Of a stretch of 64,000 bases of DNA, positions 61,291-64,000 are shown piece by piece. The notes under the pieces were generated by a model, which was given only the letters and a program-made list of their open reading frames with translations, made no database searches and was not told the origin of the DNA. Positions within the stretch are counted from its first letter, which is position 1. The number at the start of each line of letters is the position of its first letter. Source of the stretch: Streptomyces violens. GTDB lineage: Bacteria > Actinomycetota > Actinomycetes > Streptomycetales > Streptomycetaceae. Position numbers and translations under genes: made by a program. The stretch spans positions 62,001 through 126,000 of the forward strand of contig NZ_JOBH01000010.1 in NCBI RefSeq assembly GCF_000717745.1. The letters run 5' to 3'.

Positions 61291-62268
61291 ATGGCAGCGA
61301 GCGCGCCGGCCCGCACCGGTGCCCCGCCCGCACGCCGCGTACCGGCCCGCCACCGCCTGCGCGCCACTCTGGCCACCGTGCTGCTGGTCCTCGGCTGTCT
61401 CCTGGCCCCACCGGCCCTCACCGCAGGCTGGGCACGCGCCGAGCTGACCGACACCGCCCGCTACACCGCCACCACCGCGCCGCTCTCCCGCGACCCGGCC
61501 GTCCAGCGGAACATGGTCACCGCGATCACCGACGGCGTGATGCGCCGGGTGGACCTGTCGACGCTGGTGAACGCCGTGCCGCCGGCCGAACGGCCCGAGG
61601 TGCGCGAGCGGTTCACCCGCGGCATACGGGACTTCGTGGCGACCCACATCCGCGGCGTGGTCACCTCGCGTTCCTTCCCCGCCCTGTGGAGCCGCGTCAA
61701 CGGCACCACCCATGCCTCCCTCGTCACCGCGCTCTCCGCGCCCGGCGGCCGGCCCGTGGTGCTCGACCTGCAGCCCGTCGTCGACCGGGCCCGGGACCGC
61801 CTCGTGCACACCGTGCCGGCCGGTGCCCGGCTGATCCAGCGGGTCCATGTCTCCGGCACCACGCTCGTACTGCTGCGGGCCGACGAGGTCGCCGAGGCCC
61901 ACGGCGCGTACGAGGCAGTGCGGACGCTCGGCCGGCTGCTGCCCGTCGCGGCGGTGCTGAGCCTGGCGGCCGGTCTGCTGCTGGCACCGCGCCGCCGCCG
62001 GGCGCTGATCGGTACCGGCCTGGGCTGCGTGGCGGGCGGCGCGCTCCTTCTCGCCGCGTTCGCCGCCGCCCGTGGATACGCCCTGGACGCGCTGCCACCG
62101 GCGGTGTCCGACGCGGCGGGCTCGGCGGTGTACGACACGCTCACCGCGAGCGCCCGGCTCGGCGGCGGCGCGCTGCTGGCCACGGGGATCACCGCGGGGC
62201 TCGCCGCCGTCCTGTCGGGAGTACTGGCGAGGCGGGTGCGTGCCCGTCGAGCCGTCAGAGGCCGATGA
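61291..62268 (+). CDS. Actinobacterial membrane protein with N-terminal anchor and C-terminal helices
   Basis: 325 aa with GGAGGAG just upstream of the ATG. After a basic N-terminus there is one transmembrane helix (about residues 25-45). A soluble, probably extracytoplasmic domain of about 150 residues follows (ELTDTARYTATTAPLSRDPAVQRNMVTAI and so on). Three more helices come next (about 205-225, 238-258 and 285-310), and a basic end RRVRARRAVRGR. The hydrophobicity pattern suggests an anchored sensor or scaffold, but I do not recognise the family. Its 3' end overlaps the convergent MDR gene by 14 bp. Confidence 0.72.
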   Translation: MAASAPARTGAPPARRVPARHRLRATLATVLLVLGCLLAPPALTAGWARAELTDTARYTATTAPLSRDPAVQRNMVTAITDGVMRRVDLSTLVNAVPPAERPEVRERFTRGIRDFVATHIRGVVTSRSFPALWSRVNGTTHASLVTALSAPGGRPVVLDLQPVVDRARDRLVHTVPAGARLIQRVHVSGTTLVLLRADEVAEAHGAYEAVRTLGRLLPVAAVLSLAAGLLLAPRRRRALIGTGLGCVAGGALLLAAFAAARGYALDALPPAVSDAAGSAVYDTLTASARLGGGALLATGITAGLAAVLSGVLARRVRARRAVRGR

Positions 62269-63196
62269 CGGTCTTGCCCTGCGCCCGGCCCGTGCGGCTG
62301 CGGGCGAGGGCCGCCGGGGCGTCCTCCAGCTGCACCTCACTGGTGATCAGGACAGTGAGCCGGCCCGCGTCGAGCTGATCGGCGAGGATGGACAGCAGCT
62401 GCGGCGAGGGGCGGTTGCCGAAGTTGAAGCCGCGCAGGTTGTGCTCGATGAGCATGTCCGTGTCGGCCGCGCCGACGGTGGACACGACCGTGCCCCCGTC
62501 CCGTACGACCTGCGTCATGTCCGCGAACGCCGACTCCCCGCTGACCAGGTCGATCAGGATGTCCACGCCGTCCGGGTGGGCCGCCAGCACCTGCTGGGCC
62601 ACCGGCCCCTCGGTGTGATCCACCGTGGCCGCCGCGCCGAACTGCCCCATCAGCTCCGCGCTGCCCGCCCGCGCCGTGGCGATCACCTCGGCGCCGCGCT
62701 GCGCCGCGAGCTGCGTGACGAACGTGCCGACGCCGCCGGTCGCGCCCACGACCAGCACCCGCTTGCCCTCCGCGACCCGGGTCTCCTCGACGAGGTTGTA
62801 CGCGGCCGTGCCGGCCGTCGGCACCGCCGCCGAGGTCGCGTACGTGACGTTGCGCGGCGCGGGGGCGACCGCGTCCTCGGCGGCGATGGCGTAGTCCGCG
62901 TACGAACCGCCGCCCCGGCCGACCAGTTGGAACTGCCCGAAGACCTGGTCACCGACCGTGCAGCGGCGCACGTCGGGGCCGACCGCGACCACCTCGCCCG
63001 CCCCGTCGGCCCCCAGGACCAGCGGGAAGGAGTGCGGCACGGCGTCCTTCAGCATGCCGTCGGCGATCTTCCAGTCGGTCGGGTTCAGCCCGGCGACCGC
63101 CATCGCGACCAGCACCTCGCCCGGTCCCGGCTCGGGCTGTGGCAGATCCATCAGCTCGGGCTCCGCCCCGAAGGCACTGACTGCTACGGCTCTCAT
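62255..63196 (-). CDS. Quinone-reductase-like MDR oxidoreductase
   Basis: 313 aa from the ATG at 63196, with AAGGA about 10 nt upstream. It begins MRAVAVSAFGAEPELMDLPQ. The GroES-like domain is ADGMLKDAVPHSFPLVLGADGAGEVVAVG, and the NADPH Rossmann motif is VLVVGATGGVGTFVTQLAAQRGAEVIATA. It lacks the catalytic zinc Cys ligands of alcohol dehydrogenases, so it belongs to the zinc-independent quinone oxidoreductase/zeta-crystallin group that reduces quinones or enones. Physiological substrate is unknown. Confidence 0.93.
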   Translation of the reverse strand: MRAVAVSAFGAEPELMDLPQPEPGPGEVLVAMAVAGLNPTDWKIADGMLKDAVPHSFPLVLGADGAGEVVAVGPDVRRCTVGDQVFGQFQLVGRGGGSYADYAIAAEDAVAPAPRNVTYATSAAVPTAGTAAYNLVEETRVAEGKRVLVVGATGGVGTFVTQLAAQRGAEVIATARAGSAELMGQFGAAATVDHTEGPVAQQVLAAHPDGVDILIDLVSGESAFADMTQVVRDGGTVVSTVGAADTDMLIEHNLRGFNFGNRPSPQLLSILADQLDAGRLTVLITSEVQLEDAPAALARSRTGRAQGKTVIGL

Positions 63197-63398
63197 CGTG
63201 GCGTTCCTTCCACCTCTCCGTACCCCGGCCCCTGTCCGGCCCCTGCCGTTCCAAGGATCGTAAGCACGCCGGTGCCGCCCGGCGCGGCAGGCGAAAGGGC
63301 CATGCCCCGGAAGCAACTCGTACGGCCGTCCCCAGAGCCGTCCCCGGCGCGGCGGCAAGGGGTTTGGCGCACGGCCGGCGCGGTTACCCCTCCCCCTC

Positions 63399-64000
63399 AT
63401 GAAGGGCGACAAGGGCGACAAGGCAGACGGGCGCCCCCGCGGCGGGCGCGCGAAGGACGAGGAGACCGTACGGGCGGGCCGGCGCACCGTCGCGATCAGC
63501 CGCCCGGACAAGGTGCTCTTCCCCGACGACGGCATCACGAAGCTGGAGGTGGCAGAGCACTACGGGGCCGTCGCCCCGCGTGCGCTGCCGCATCTGCGCG
63601 GCCGCCCCCTGATGATGGAGCGCCACCCGGACGGCATCGGGGGCCGCCCGCTGATGCAGAAGAACGCGCCGGACTACTTCCCCGACTGGGTGCGCACCTC
63701 CGTCCAGGAGAAGGCGGGCGGCAAGGTCACGCACGTCGTCTGCGACGACGCCGGCACGCTCGTGTACCTCGCCGGGCAGGCGTCGCTCACCCAGCACCGC
63801 TGGCTGTCCCGGGAGGACACCCCCAACGATCCCGACCTCCTGATCGTCGATCTGGACCCGTCGGAGGGCGCGGACTTCGAGGACGTGCGCTGGGCGGCGG
63901 ACCGGGTCTGCGCGCTGTGGGACGAAGTCCACCTGCCGGTCCGGCTGATGACCACCGGCTCGCGCGGCCTGCACGTCATCGCACCGCTGGACGCCAAGTC
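63399..64000 (+). CDS. LigD-type DNA polymerase/primase domain, C-terminus cut by the window edge
   Basis: Open from the ATG at 63399 to the right edge, 200 codons. A Lys/Asp/Gly-rich leader precedes RTVAISRPDKVLFPDDGITK, the start of the LigD PolDom fold. RPLMMERHPDGIGG carries the primer-binding motif, LLIVDLDPSEGADF the two catalytic Asp, and TTGSRGLHVIAPL a conserved His loop. It extends primers and fills gaps in non-homologous end joining with Ku. Whether a ligase domain follows is not visible. The start lacks a clear ribosome binding site. Confidence 0.85.
   Translation, partial: MKGDKGDKADGRPRGGRAKDEETVRAGRRTVAISRPDKVLFPDDGITKLEVAEHYGAVAPRALPHLRGRPLMMERHPDGIGGRPLMQKNAPDYFPDWVRTSVQEKAGGKVTHVVCDDAGTLVYLAGQASLTQHRWLSREDTPNDPDLLIVDLDPSEGADFEDVRWAADRVCALWDEVHLPVRLMTTGSRGLHVIAPLDAK

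Noticed and set aside
1..64000. Mobile elements, prophage or integration scars
   Set aside because: No transposase, integrase or attachment-type repeats were seen. tRNA-Gly is not flanked by an integrase or by a duplicated 3' end that I can find.

Overview
The window is high-GC actinobacterial chromosome, almost certainly Streptomyces or a close relative. The evidence is the strong third-position GC bias, frequent GTG starts with GGAGG-type ribosome binding sites, a complete conservon (cvnA-E), an HspR-controlled dnaK operon, and four exact copies of the Streptomyces parS site GTTTCACGTGAAAC. The parS copies imply a core chromosomal position, probably within a few hundred kb of oriC. The order purA - kyn genes - fba - pyrE - clpB - hspR/dnaJ/grpE/dnaK also fits the conserved Streptomyces core as I remember it.

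Layout. 1-6.1 kb: a membrane-anchored protein cut by the left edge, an OmpR-type two-component pair, a DUF4956-VTC membrane pair and a Tat-exported PI-PLC-like protein. 6.3-10.7 kb: a transmembrane Ser/Thr kinase, purA and a DAG-kinase-like protein. 10.9-17.8 kb: a NarL-type two-component pair, then a kynurenine operon (kynA, kynU, formamidase) that runs by a 4-nt overlap into a cytochrome P450. 18-30.1 kb: DUF3151, fba, pyrE, an aldose epimerase, an SRPBCC membrane protein, a membrane spermidine-synthase-like protein, DUF2617, an aminotransferase, YbjN and clpB. 30.3-35.7 kb: small proteins and the dnaK-grpE-dnaJ-hspR operon. 36.1-44.3 kb: an EtfD-like Fe-S membrane oxidoreductase, two FG-GAP surface proteins, a Yip1 membrane protein and an SGNH-ricin protein whose stop codon lies inside parS. 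44.4-48.3 kb: a phosphoribosyltransferase, dcd, a 52-aa zinc ribbon, tRNA-Gly(CCC), YceI and a DUF4232 lipoprotein. 48.5-53.9 kb: phosphoketolase, a Gfo/Idh oxidoreductase, an HxlR regulator and a COG0523 GTPase behind a Zur-like box. 54.2-59.8 kb: the conservon and a convergent P450. 60-64 kb: a CDF zinc-type exporter, a membrane protein behind parS, a quinone-reductase-like MDR enzyme and the start of a LigD-type polymerase domain.

How the parts fit. HspR-type HAIR repeats sit upstream of both clpB and dnaK, so the disaggregase and the DnaK machine should share repression by the HspR encoded at the end of the dnaK operon. KynA, KynU and the HGGFW hydrolase together convert tryptophan to anthranilate. 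CvnA-D form a membrane sensor/G-protein-like complex paired with a P450 (CvnE) whose ExxR motif reads ExxW. Most of the window is housekeeping. The most unusual features are how parS is placed (inside a CDS end, inside a terminator-like palindrome, and next to a ribosome binding site), the kyn-P450 coupling and several intergenic tandem repeats with about a 20-22 bp period. I saw no CRISPR array, rRNA, insertion sequence, prophage or clear biosynthetic gene cluster.
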